Both the position numbers and the translations under genes were made by a program. The notes beneath the pieces were generated by a model. The model had not been told where the DNA came from. It searched no databases and was given only the letters and a program-made list of their open reading frames with translations. 64,000 nt of DNA, from the NCBI GenBank assembly GCA_963723205.1, contig CAVRQC010000002.1:1-64000 (forward strand), read 5' to 3'. Positions 9,663 to 18,805 of the stretch are shown piece by piece (positions within the stretch are counted from its first letter, which is position 1; every line of letters begins with the position of its first letter). The stretch is from CAVQBP01 sp963723205. Its GTDB lineage: Bacteria; Bacteroidota; Ignavibacteria; Ignavibacteriales; Ignavibacteriaceae.

Positions 9663-10811
9663 ATGCATATACCGAAAGTTATATTAGTTGTAGAAACATC
9701 CCGAGCTTTTGGACGAAGATTGCTTTTAGGTATTACCAAGTACGCCCGCCTTCATGGTCCATGGGCTTTTTACAGGGAGCCAAGCGGATTACAATCAAGT
9801 TACCCAAAATTAATAGATTGGCATGCAGACGGTATTATTATGAGAAATTCTAAAACCTCCAGGCAGCTGCTCGAATTAAATATACCTACCATACTAGTCC
9901 CCCACAATAATGAAATTTATCCTGAGTTTCCTGTTGTTAAAACCGACGGTGAAAGCATAAGTAAAATGGCTGCAGATCACTTATTAGGTATGGGTCTTAA
10001 GAATTTTGCATACTGCGGCTTTGATGATTTCCCATGGTCTTTGGAAAGACAATGCTATTTCGAAAAATATATTTCCGATAAAGGATATATGATTTCTATA
10101 TTTCGTCACCCCCAGAAGCCATCAAAAAGGAAATGGGAGAATGAACAAACGCTTATGGCTGACTGGTTAAAAAACTTACCCAAACCTGTGGGTGTTATGG
10201 CTTGTAATGATGATCGGGGTCAGCATGTTATTGAAGCATGTAAAATTGCAGAACTTAGAATCCCTGAGGATGTAGCTGTAATTGGTGTTGACAACGATGA
10301 TCTGATGTGCGACTTATGTGATCCGCCCCTAACCAGCGTTGCTTTAAATGTAGAAAAAGCAGGATATGAAACTGCAAGACTGCTTGACTTAATGATGAGT
10401 AGTAAGAGAAGTACAATAAATAAAAATATTGTAGTAAAGCCTACATATGTTAGAACCAGACATTCAACTGATATTATAGCCACGGAAGATAAGGAATTAA
10501 CTAAAGCAATTAGCTTCATACGCCAGAATTTCAGAAAAGACATAAAAGTAGAAGATGTTGTTGAATCGACTCTGCTATCGCGAAGAAGCTTAGAGCAGCG
10601 TTTCAGAAATAAATTAAACAGATCTATCAATTCTGAAATTAGAAGAATAAGAGTTGAACATATAAGTAAGCTGCTTGTTGAAACCGACTTATCAATATCT
10701 GAAATTGCTTATGGCCTTGGTTTTAGTAGTGCTGAACATATATCCAGGTACTTTCAGAGAGAAAAAGGTAAATGCCCCAGAGAATTTAGAAAAGTTAAAA
10801 CATCACAATAA
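9663..10811 (+). CDS. XylR-type transcriptional regulator (periplasmic-binding-like sensor plus AraC HTH)
   Basis: The 382-aa length and plan are those of the XylR family. Residues 1-260 form a LacI/GalR-type sugar-binding core (KVILVVETSRAFGRRLL, ACNDDRGQHV, VAVIGVDNDD). Residues about 275-378 form an AraC double HTH (VVESTLLSRRSLEQRF, ISEIAYGLGFSS, SRYFQREKG). In this family the sensor binds a pentose and the HTH activates catabolic genes. Start ATG 9663 has no obvious Shine-Dalgarno. The gene sits between GH51 (divergent) and the arabinose operon (downstream, same strand), so L-arabinose or xylose is the likely effector. Autonomous control of both flanking units through CGCAAAATGGTTAA is inferred. 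Confidence 0.88.
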   Translation: MHIPKVILVVETSRAFGRRLLLGITKYARLHGPWAFYREPSGLQSSYPKLIDWHADGIIMRNSKTSRQLLELNIPTILVPHNNEIYPEFPVVKTDGESISKMAADHLLGMGLKNFAYCGFDDFPWSLERQCYFEKYISDKGYMISIFRHPQKPSKRKWENEQTLMADWLKNLPKPVGVMACNDDRGQHVIEACKIAELRIPEDVAVIGVDNDDLMCDLCDPPLTSVALNVEKAGYETARLLDLMMSSKRSTINKNIVVKPTYVRTRHSTDIIATEDKELTKAISFIRQNFRKDIKVEDVVESTLLSRRSLEQRFRNKLNRSINSEIRRIRVEHISKLLVETDLSISEIAYGLGFSSAEHISRYFQREKGKCPREFRKVKTSQ

Positions 10812-10903
10812 AAATTCTTGAGTTGAAATGCTTTTAGTGAAATTCTAGAGTAATAACATACCCTTTTGCTTATCATTAACAAAGTAAATATTAAGATATA
10901 ATA

Positions 10904-10938
10904 CGCAAAATGGTTAAGTTTCAACGTGATGTGGTTAA
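10904..10938. promoter_or_regulatory. Candidate operator of the arabinose operon: shared motif plus 21-bp-spaced direct repeat
   Basis: CGCAAAATGGTTAA at 10904-10917 is identical to the site upstream of GH51. A second TGGTTAA at 10932-10938 lies exactly 21 bp after the first at 10911-10917. That equals two helical turns, a spacing typical of AraC-family direct-repeat operators. The site is about 130-165 bp upstream of the mutarotase start. Confidence 0.5.
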
Positions 10939-11070
10939 TCTAAGCCCTATTTTATTATTTAACTTTTAAAGAGGATATTAATTCATATTTTTATTGAATA
11001 AAACAATTTTAAGGATGTATTTTTATAAAAAAAAATGTTTATCTTTCAATTTTCAATAGAGGACGAAAAA

Positions 11071-12198
11071 ATGAAAGAAAAACAAATCAACTGGCTTTTA
11101 ATTTTTATTTCTATCCTAATATTTTTTTCATGCAATAAACAGGATCATAATATGGTGAAAAAAGAACTTTTTGGTACTCTCCAGAACGGAGAAAATATTT
11201 ATTCATATACATTGACAAATAATAATGGAATGAGTGCCACAATTATTAATTATGGTGCAACTGTAGTCAAATTAAAAGTTCCGGATAAAGATGGAAAAAT
11301 TGAAGATGTAATATTAGGATATGATAGTCTGTCCAGTTATGTAAAAGGAGCGTCTTTTTTCGGAGGTATTGTTGGAAGATTCGGAAATAGAATAGCCAAA
11401 GGCAAATTTACCTTGGATGGCAAAGAATATCAACTGACCATAAATAACGGTGAAAATTCCTTACATGGCGGAACTATTGGATTTAACAAGAGAGTATGGG
11501 AAGTGAAAGAATTGAACGGACCTTCCCTGCAGTTGACTTATGTAAGTCCTGATGGTGAGGAAGGATATCCGGGAAAATTGACTCTTACGGTTACATATTC
11601 TCTTACTGATAAGAATGGATTAAAGATTGATTATAAAGCTATAACTGACAAATCCACAATCTTAAATCCTACAAATCATTGTTATTTTAATCTTTCAGGT
11701 TCACCGGAAAATACAATTCTAGATGAAATGTTAATGATTAATGCCGATAAATTTACTCCTGTCGACAGTACATTAATTCCTACAGGCCAGCTTGAAGACG
11801 TTACAAATACACCTATGGATTTTAGAACCCCGACAGAAATTGGTGACCGAATTAATGATAATTTTCAGCAGTTGAAATTTGCAGGAGGATATGATCATAA
11901 TTGGGTTCTAAATAATTATAATGGCTCAGTACGGGAAGCGGCAACTCTATTTGATTCCACCAGCGGTATTTTGCTGAAAGTGTTAACTGACCAACCCGGC
12001 ATACAATTTTATTCGGGAAATTTTTTAAATGGCAAAGACAGAGGCAAAGACGGTATTTTTTACAAGTTTAGAACCGGTCTCTGTTTGGAGTGTCAACATT
12101 TTCCTGATTCACCAAATGAAAAGGATTTTCCTTCAGTAGTTTTAAAACCTGGGGAAACTTATACGCAGACTACTATTTATGAATTTTCTATAAAATGA
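11071..12198 (+). CDS. galM: Aldose 1-epimerase (mutarotase), lipoprotein
   Basis: I chose ATG 11071 (375 aa) over the in-frame ATG 11035 because GAGGACG precedes it and a proper lipoprotein signal then follows, with its lipobox Cys near residue 21 (IFFSCNK). The GalM signatures are present: NPTNHCYFNLSG carries the catalytic His, and LCLECQHFPDSPN carries the catalytic Glu. It interconverts alpha and beta anomers of free sugars, here probably L-arabinose, in the periplasm before uptake. It is the first gene of the arabinose operon, 60 bp before the symporter gene. Confidence 0.9.
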   Translation: MKEKQINWLLIFISILIFFSCNKQDHNMVKKELFGTLQNGENIYSYTLTNNNGMSATIINYGATVVKLKVPDKDGKIEDVILGYDSLSSYVKGASFFGGIVGRFGNRIAKGKFTLDGKEYQLTINNGENSLHGGTIGFNKRVWEVKELNGPSLQLTYVSPDGEEGYPGKLTLTVTYSLTDKNGLKIDYKAITDKSTILNPTNHCYFNLSGSPENTILDEMLMINADKFTPVDSTLIPTGQLEDVTNTPMDFRTPTEIGDRINDNFQQLKFAGGYDHNWVLNNYNGSVREAATLFDSTSGILLKVLTDQPGIQFYSGNFLNGKDRGKDGIFYKFRTGLCLECQHFPDSPNEKDFPSVVLKPGETYTQTTIYEFSIK

Positions 12199-12258
12199 TC
12201 TTAAATTTTAATAATTAATAATTCAAAAATTCAATAGTTCATATAAAAGGAAATAATT

Positions 12259-14010
12259 ATGTCGTCAACCTTACAACCCTTGGATTGGATAATTATCGCA
12301 GGTTACTTTGCCATTATTTTAGGCTTAGCCTGGTGGGTTATCAAACAAAAGCAGGAAACTTCCACAGACTATTTTCTGGCAGGTCGTCATTTAGGTTGGT
12401 TTATAGTTGGTGCTTCCATTTTTGCATCTAATATTGGCTCAGAACATCTCGTTGGATTAGCCGGCTCAGGTGCAACCGATGGAGTTGCCATGGCTCATTA
12501 CGAACTACATGCATGGTGTCTTCTTGTGCTGGGTTGGATAATGGCTCCCTTTTATATGCGTTCAAAAGTTTTCACAATGCCTGAATTTCTTGAGCGAAGA
12601 TTCTCACCCAGTGCACGTACTTTGCTTTCTTTAATTTCACTAGTTGCATACATTCTAACAAAAATTGCTGTAGGAATTTTTGCCGGTGGTGTAGTATTTA
12701 GTGTACTTCTTCCCGATATCGGCTTTTTGGGTTTAAATAGTTTCTGGATAGGTTCAATTTTAGTTGTTGTTTTAACAGGATTATATACGGTTCTAGGAGG
12801 AATGCGCGCAGTTGCATATACTGAAGCTTTACAAACAGTTATACTTATTATAGGTTCAGTATTAGTTACAATTTTCGGTTTACATGCATTAGGAGGATGG
12901 GACGTTCTGAAGTCTACTGTAGGACCGGAAATGCTTAATCTTTGGAAACCTTTAATACCGCATGGAGTTGAGAGCACATGGGCACCAGTAAAAGAGGCAG
13001 GAAAAATGGCTTGGTATTTTAATGATAATTATCCATGGTTAGGAATGCTTTTCGCCGCACCGATTATTGGTTTATGGTACTGGACTACTGATCAATATAT
13101 CGTTCAAAGAGCAATTAGTGCAAAAAATATTACAGAAGCCCGGAGGGGTTCAATCGCTGCCGGTTTTCTTAAACTCTTGCCGGTATTTATTTTTATCCTT
13201 CCCGGAATAATTGCTTTTGCAATTGCAAAGAACGGTGTAGTACCTGCGATTCAGCACCAAATGCTCGATGCAAGCGGACATATCATCAGAGAAAATGCTC
13301 AAGCTGCCTTTCCGCTAATGGTTGCATATGTTCTTCCTATAGGAATTAGAGGCATCGTTGTTGCAGGGCTCTTAGCTGCACTTATGAGTTCCTTAGCAGG
13401 TGTATTTAATGCTTCATCAACTTTATTTACAATGGATTTTTATTCCCGAATCCGGCCTAAGTCTTCTCAAAAACAGTTGGTTTGGATGGGGCGTGTTGCA
13501 ACAACCGTTATGGTTATCATTGGTCTGTTGTGGATACCTGTTATTCAAGGAGGAAGAGGTCTCTATGATTATTTACAAGGTGTACAGGCATATCTTGCCC
13601 CTCCAATTTTTGTTGTTTTCTTCTTAGGCGTTTTTTGGAAAAGATTAAATGCCAAAGGATGTATGGCTGCTTTAATTGTAGGCTTTTTAATGGGACTTTT
13701 TAGACTTGCTGTTGATACACCCGTAAAATTAATGGATACAACATACACTCAGGGCTCTTTCCTTTGGATAGTTAATAATATCTTTTTCCAATATTACAGT
13801 CTTTTAATATTTATAGTTAGTATAGTAGTAATGATTGTAGTAAGTTATATGACCGGTGCTCCCAGTTATGAAAAATTAGATGGCTTAACTTATTCTACTA
13901 CAAGTATGGAAATGAAAAGAGAAAACAGAAGCAGCTGGTCAAAAGGCGATGCAATTGCCTCTGTTCTTCTTGTTTTATTTATAATTGCTATATATCTCTA
14001 TTTCTCCTGA
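12259..14010 (+). CDS. Sodium/solute symporter (SSS family), likely pentose transporter
   Basis: The 583-aa protein has about 14 hydrophobic helices and SGLT-type sequence throughout. Examples are TDYFLAGRHLGWFIVGASIFASNIGSEH (partly), the long central segment around YWTTDQYIVQRAISAKN, and GLLAALMSSLAGVFNASSTLF. Members couple sugar uptake to sodium. AAAGGAA precedes the ATG. Its place between mutarotase and araB makes L-arabinose the likely substrate, although galactose or xylose cannot be excluded from sequence. Confidence 0.88.
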   Translation: MSSTLQPLDWIIIAGYFAIILGLAWWVIKQKQETSTDYFLAGRHLGWFIVGASIFASNIGSEHLVGLAGSGATDGVAMAHYELHAWCLLVLGWIMAPFYMRSKVFTMPEFLERRFSPSARTLLSLISLVAYILTKIAVGIFAGGVVFSVLLPDIGFLGLNSFWIGSILVVVLTGLYTVLGGMRAVAYTEALQTVILIIGSVLVTIFGLHALGGWDVLKSTVGPEMLNLWKPLIPHGVESTWAPVKEAGKMAWYFNDNYPWLGMLFAAPIIGLWYWTTDQYIVQRAISAKNITEARRGSIAAGFLKLLPVFIFILPGIIAFAIAKNGVVPAIQHQMLDASGHIIRENAQAAFPLMVAYVLPIGIRGIVVAGLLAALMSSLAGVFNASSTLFTMDFYSRIRPKSSQKQLVWMGRVATTVMVIIGLLWIPVIQGGRGLYDYLQGVQAYLAPPIFVVFFLGVFWKRLNAKGCMAALIVGFLMGLFRLAVDTPVKLMDTTYTQGSFLWIVNNIFFQYYSLLIFIVSIVVMIVVSYMTGAPSYEKLDGLTYSTTSMEMKRENRSSWSKGDAIASVLLVLFIIAIYLYFS

Positions 14011-14055
14011 TAAAATTATAAATAAATTATCGAAATTTATATTGAGATAAATTAA

Positions 14056-15756
14056 ATGGCAAAATATTCAATCGGGTTAGACTTTGGAACTAACTCATGC
14101 AGAGCTTTATTTGTTGATATTAGCAGCGGGCGGGAATTAGCAAGTCATGTTTTTCCATATCCTTCCGGTAATTCCGGGATTATTGTTGATAGCAGGAACC
14201 ATAATCTGGCAAGACAAAATCCTGCTGATTATTTGAAAGGTATTGAAGTAACTATTGTTGAAGCCTTAAAAAAAGCACGACAAGAAAATTCAGAATTTTC
14301 TTATAAAGATGTTATAGGAATCGGTGTAGATACTACAGGCAGCAGTCCTATGCCTGTAGATTCTAATGGTAATCCTCTTTGTTTTAAAGATAAATTTAAA
14401 AATGATCCGGCAGCAATGGTGTGGCTGTGGAAGGATCACACAAGTTATGCTGAAGCAAAATTAATTACAGATACTGCTGCAAAATTCCGACCTGAATATC
14501 TTAATAAAATCGGTGGTGTTTATTCATCTGAATGGTTTTGGAGTAAATTGCTTCATTGTCAATTAGAAAGTCCCGATGTTTTTAATTCTGCAGATAATTT
14601 TGTAGAAATTTGTGATTGGATTCCTGCTGTTTTAACCGGGGATACTAAACCAGCTAATATTAAGAGAAGTATTTGCGCAGCAGGTCATAAAGCCATGTAT
14701 AATGATAAATGGGGTGGTTTACCAGATGAAGAATTTCTCAGGATGCTCTCCCCTGCTCTTGCAGATTTAAGAAAAGAACTAACATCAAATGCTTTCCCTT
14801 CTGATGAAAGGGCTGGTTTTCTTTCGAAAGAATGGGCTGAAAAACTTGGACTATCAGAAAATGTAAGTATCGCAGTTGGTGCTTTTGATGCACATATGGG
14901 AGCTGTAGGTGCAGGAATAAAAACCGGTACTCTCGTTAAAATATTAGGAACCAGTACCTGTGATATATTAATTTGGCCAAATGATAAAAAATTAGCCGAT
15001 ATCCCGGGGGTTTGCGGAATTGTAGATGGTTCGGTCATTGGTGGATTTTATGGCATTGAAGCCGGACAATCTGCAGTGGGTGATATATTTCTTTGGTTTG
15101 TTAATTATCTTGTCCCTGAAAAATATGGAAAAATACCCGAAGAAAAATTTGCTAACCTTGAAAAAGAAGCTGCAAGGTTAAAACCCGGTGAAAGCGGTCT
15201 GCTTGCGCTTGATTGGAATAATGGTAACCGGACAATACTTGTGGATGTCAGGTTAACCGGTTTATTGTTAGGACAAACACTCCATACAACATCTCATGAG
15301 ATTTATCGTGCATTGATAGAATCAACTGCATTTGGAGCTCTTGCAATAATAGACAGAGTTGAAGAATATGGTGTACAAATAAATGAAATTGTTAATTGCG
15401 GCGGGTTAGCAATAAAAAATCCTCTATTAATGCAAATATATGCTGATGTAACTAACCGGCCGATGAAAGTATCAAAAAGTGAACAAACACCTGCTCTCGG
15501 TGCAGCGATTTTTGCCGCTGTCTCGGCAGGTGAAGAAATTAGTGGATTTAAAGATATTTGCTCCGCACAAGATGTTATGACTGGAACAAAGGATATTTTT
15601 AATCCTATACCGGAGAACCACAAAACATACAAAAGACTATATTCTCTATACCACCAGTTACATGATGGTTTTGGAACTCAAACATGGTCTGGTAATATGT
15701 ATAATATAATGAAAGATTTATTGGATATTAGAGATAATGTATCTAGTAAAGAATAA
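14056..15756 (+). CDS. araB: Ribulokinase
   Basis: At 566 aa the protein has the usual AraB length. It is a FGGY-family kinase with the N-terminal phosphate-binding signature IGLDFGTNSCRALF, the catalytic region GIGVDTTGSSP, and the C-terminal ATP-site motif NCGGLAIKNPLLMQIYADV. It phosphorylates L-ribulose to L-ribulose-5-phosphate in the cytoplasm. It lies 45 bp after the symporter gene and 6 bp before araD, clearly within one operon. Confidence 0.95.
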   Translation: MAKYSIGLDFGTNSCRALFVDISSGRELASHVFPYPSGNSGIIVDSRNHNLARQNPADYLKGIEVTIVEALKKARQENSEFSYKDVIGIGVDTTGSSPMPVDSNGNPLCFKDKFKNDPAAMVWLWKDHTSYAEAKLITDTAAKFRPEYLNKIGGVYSSEWFWSKLLHCQLESPDVFNSADNFVEICDWIPAVLTGDTKPANIKRSICAAGHKAMYNDKWGGLPDEEFLRMLSPALADLRKELTSNAFPSDERAGFLSKEWAEKLGLSENVSIAVGAFDAHMGAVGAGIKTGTLVKILGTSTCDILIWPNDKKLADIPGVCGIVDGSVIGGFYGIEAGQSAVGDIFLWFVNYLVPEKYGKIPEEKFANLEKEAARLKPGESGLLALDWNNGNRTILVDVRLTGLLLGQTLHTTSHEIYRALIESTAFGALAIIDRVEEYGVQINEIVNCGGLAIKNPLLMQIYADVTNRPMKVSKSEQTPALGAAIFAAVSAGEEISGFKDICSAQDVMTGTKDIFNPIPENHKTYKRLYSLYHQLHDGFGTQTWSGNMYNIMKDLLDIRDNVSSKE

Positions 15757-15762
15757 AAGTAA

Positions 15763-16458
15763 ATGTTAAAAAGATTAAAAGAAAAAGTATTAAAAGCTAA
15801 TCAAGATCTTGTCAAGTATAATCTTGTAACTCTTACATGGGGGAACGTTAGCGGGATAGACCGTAAAAAAGGATTGATAGCTATAAAACCAAGCGGCGTC
15901 GATTACAATAAATTAAAACTCAATGATATTGTAATTGTTAACATGGAGGGCAAAGTAGTTGAAGGAGAATTAAATCCATCTTCTGACACCCCAACACATA
16001 TTGAAATCTATAAAGCATTTGGTAATATCGGCGGAATTACCCATTCTCATAGTGAATATGCTACTATATTCGCACAAGCACTTAAAGAGATACCATGTTA
16101 TGGCACTACTCATGCGGATAATTTCAACGGGATTATCCCTTTGACAAGGTTTCTAGCAAAAGATGAAGTAATTTCAAACTATGAATTAAATACCGGGAAA
16201 ATTATTATAGAACGTTTTAAGGACTTAGATTACTCATCTATTCCTGCAGTTTTAGTTGCCGGCCATGCTCCTTTTACTTGGGGGAAAGATCCGGAGGATT
16301 CCGTAAAAAACAATTTGGTTCTGGAAAGAGTAGCTAAAATGGCATTATACGCTTTAAACATAAAACCTGATCTTACTGCCTTACCCGATTATATACTCAA
16401 TAAGCATCATACAAGAAAACATGGCAGAGATGCATATTATGGTCAGAAAAAGATATAA
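15763..16458 (+). CDS. araD: L-ribulose-5-phosphate 4-epimerase
   Basis: This is a 231-aa class II aldolase-fold enzyme. Zinc-binding His residues are visible in ITHSHSEYA and VAGHAPFTWG, and the phosphate-binding segment NVSGIDRKKG lies near the N-terminus. It converts L-ribulose-5-phosphate to D-xylulose-5-phosphate, the entry to the pentose phosphate pathway. Its start lies 6 bp after the araB stop, indicating tight coupling. Confidence 0.95.
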   Translation: MLKRLKEKVLKANQDLVKYNLVTLTWGNVSGIDRKKGLIAIKPSGVDYNKLKLNDIVIVNMEGKVVEGELNPSSDTPTHIEIYKAFGNIGGITHSHSEYATIFAQALKEIPCYGTTHADNFNGIIPLTRFLAKDEVISNYELNTGKIIIERFKDLDYSSIPAVLVAGHAPFTWGKDPEDSVKNNLVLERVAKMALYALNIKPDLTALPDYILNKHHTRKHGRDAYYGQKKI

Positions 16459-16515
16459 GGTTTGTCCCGTACTCTACTTTAATACATTTTTAACTTTTGC
16501 TATAAAGGAATTTAA

Positions 16516-18018
16516 ATGATAGACATAAAAAAATATGAAGCATGGTTTGTAACCGGAAGCCAACATTTATATGGAGAAAAAACTCTGTTACAAGCTGCCG
16601 AACATTCTCAGGATATTGTTAAAGAACTTAATAACTCTGCTCGAATACCCGTAAAAATTATCTTTAAACCTTTATTAACGACTCCTGAAGCAATATATAA
16701 ATTATGCCTGGATGCTAATGCTTCTGATAATTGTATTGGTTTAATAACATGGATGCACACTTTTTCTCCTGCAAAAATGTGGATCAGAGGGTTAAAAATT
16801 TTAAAGAAACCTTTTGTTCATTTGCATACTCAATATAACCGTGATATTCCCTGGAATGAGATAGATATGGATTTCATGAATCTTAATCAATCTGCCCATG
16901 GAGGTCGTGAATTCGGTTTCATTTGTACAAGGATGAAAAAAAACAGGAAAGTTATTGTGGGACATTGGAAAGATGAAAATGTTCAGGAAAAATTAGCAAT
17001 ATGGACAAGGGTGGCTTGTGCCTGGCAGGATGCCCAGGGTGGAAAGATTGCACGTCTCGGTGATAATATGAGAGAAGTTGCTGTCACAGAAGGAGATAAA
17101 GTTGAAGCACAAATGAAATTAGGATATTCTGTGAATGGATACGGTTTGGGTGATTTGGTTGAATCAATGGATTCAGTTAGTGAAAATGAAATTGATAAAC
17201 TTATTTCTGAATATGAAGACAGATATATTATTGCACCTGCTTTACAAAAAAAGGGCGAAAAACGTTCTTCACTAATAGATGCTGCCAGAATTGAACTTGG
17301 ATTAAAAAAGTTTCTGCAAGCCGGTAATTTTAATGGATTTACTACAACTTTCGAAAACCTGGCTGGATTAAAGCAGCTTCCGGGTCTTGCTGTACAACGT
17401 TTGATGGCAGACGGTTATGGTTTTGGTGCTGAAGGAGATTGGAAAACTGCTGCGCTTATAAGAGGAATGAAGGTAATGTCTTCAGGATTAAGCGGCGGTA
17501 CTTCTTTTATGGAAGATTATACATATCATCTTGAGCAATCCGGAATGAAAGTTTTAGGTGCACATATGCTTGAAATTTGTGAGTCTATTTCAGAAGGGAA
17601 ACCTTCCATGGAAATTCAACCTCTCTCTATCGGAGGTAAAGAAGATCCTCCCCGCTTGATTTTTGATGTAGCAGAAAGACCTGCAATTAATGCTTCAATC
17701 ATTGATATGGGAAACCGCTTTAGATTAATTGTTAATGAATTAGAAGTAGTAAAACCTAATGCACCCTTACCCAAATTACCTGTAGCGAGAGTTCTGTGGA
17801 TTCCAAAGCCCAACTTGCCTATAGCTGCTGAAACCTGGATCCTTGCAGGAGGTGCACATCATGCCGGATTCAGTCAAGCCATCACTTCTGAATTTATGGA
17901 AGATTTTGCTGAAATAGCCGGTATTGAATATTTGTTAATTAATGATTCAACCAATTTATCTGATTTTAAGAAAGAGCTGCGTTGGAATGATTTATATTAT
18001 TCTTTCGGCAGGGATTAA
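16516..18018 (+). CDS. araA: L-arabinose isomerase
   Basis: At 500 aa the protein matches AraA over its full length. It begins YEAWFVTGSQHLYG. The manganese-binding and catalytic region is represented by GYGFGAEGDWKTAA, SFMEDYTYHL and GGAHHAGFS. It converts L-arabinose to L-ribulose. The ATG follows AAAGGAA. With araB and araD it completes the pathway to xylulose-5-phosphate in the order B-D-A. Confidence 0.96.
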   Translation: MIDIKKYEAWFVTGSQHLYGEKTLLQAAEHSQDIVKELNNSARIPVKIIFKPLLTTPEAIYKLCLDANASDNCIGLITWMHTFSPAKMWIRGLKILKKPFVHLHTQYNRDIPWNEIDMDFMNLNQSAHGGREFGFICTRMKKNRKVIVGHWKDENVQEKLAIWTRVACAWQDAQGGKIARLGDNMREVAVTEGDKVEAQMKLGYSVNGYGLGDLVESMDSVSENEIDKLISEYEDRYIIAPALQKKGEKRSSLIDAARIELGLKKFLQAGNFNGFTTTFENLAGLKQLPGLAVQRLMADGYGFGAEGDWKTAALIRGMKVMSSGLSGGTSFMEDYTYHLEQSGMKVLGAHMLEICESISEGKPSMEIQPLSIGGKEDPPRLIFDVAERPAINASIIDMGNRFRLIVNELEVVKPNAPLPKLPVARVLWIPKPNLPIAAETWILAGGAHHAGFSQAITSEFMEDFAEIAGIEYLLINDSTNLSDFKKELRWNDLYYSFGRD

Positions 18019-18164
18019 TAAGTAGTAATCTTATTTTACTTTTCCTCCCAAATTTGTTACATAGGTTTGGACTCAAAATCTATATTAAAACATACTTTCT
18101 GAATAGCTTTTATAATGTCTATTCTTTTGAAGGTAAATATTAAAAATCATATTATAGAATTTAA

Positions 18165-18752
18165 ATGAATAAAATTCATATTCCGAAAAATATTTTAGGA
18201 TTAATTTTTGATTGCGACGGAACACTTGTGGATTCTATGCCGTTACATATGGAAGCCTGGAAAACTGCATTCAAAAAGCATAATACATATTTTAATGAGG
18301 ATTTCCTTTTCTCTTTGAAAGGAATGAAAGAAATTGAAATAATTGATTTGTATAATAAAAAAATTAATACTAGTCTGGATCCCCAGCAAATGGTAAATGC
18401 TAAACACAAATTTTTCATTGAAAACATTAATTCAGTAAAACCAATTGAACAAATCGTTCAAATAGCAAAACTTTATTATGGTAAATTACCGCTTGCCGTT
18501 GTTTCGGGAAGTGTAAGCAAAATAGTTAATTTGGAATTGAAGGCTCTTGGAATTTTAAATTTGTTTAAAGTAATATTAACTGCTGATGATCCCTATAAAC
18601 CCAAACCTTCTCCTGATATTTTTTTAGCAGCTGCATCTATATTAAATTTAGATCCAAAATTCTGTTTGGTTTTTGAAGACGGTGATGCCGGTTTGGAAGC
18701 TGCTTCTAGGGCAGGAATGGAAACGATAGACATTCGTAAATACATTGAATAA
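18165..18752 (+). CDS. HAD-superfamily sugar phosphatase, YqaB/beta-PGM-like
   Basis: This 195-aa protein carries all HAD motifs: IFDCDGTLVDSMP (nucleophile Asp and acid Asp), VVSGSV, the Lys in YKPKPSPD, and VFEDGDAGLEAA. The length and the C-terminal GMETIDIR resemble E. coli YqaB, a fructose-1-phosphate phosphatase. It follows araA by about 145 bp on the same strand and precedes a polyol dehydrogenase. It may remove misphosphorylated pentoses or feed a polyol route; the substrate is unknown. Confidence 0.85.
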   Translation: MNKIHIPKNILGLIFDCDGTLVDSMPLHMEAWKTAFKKHNTYFNEDFLFSLKGMKEIEIIDLYNKKINTSLDPQQMVNAKHKFFIENINSVKPIEQIVQIAKLYYGKLPLAVVSGSVSKIVNLELKALGILNLFKVILTADDPYKPKPSPDIFLAAASILNLDPKFCLVFEDGDAGLEAASRAGMETIDIRKYIE

Positions 18753-18805
18753 AATTCAAATTTCTAGTATTAGTTTTAAAGTATTTTATACAAAAGGAAT
18801 GAAAA

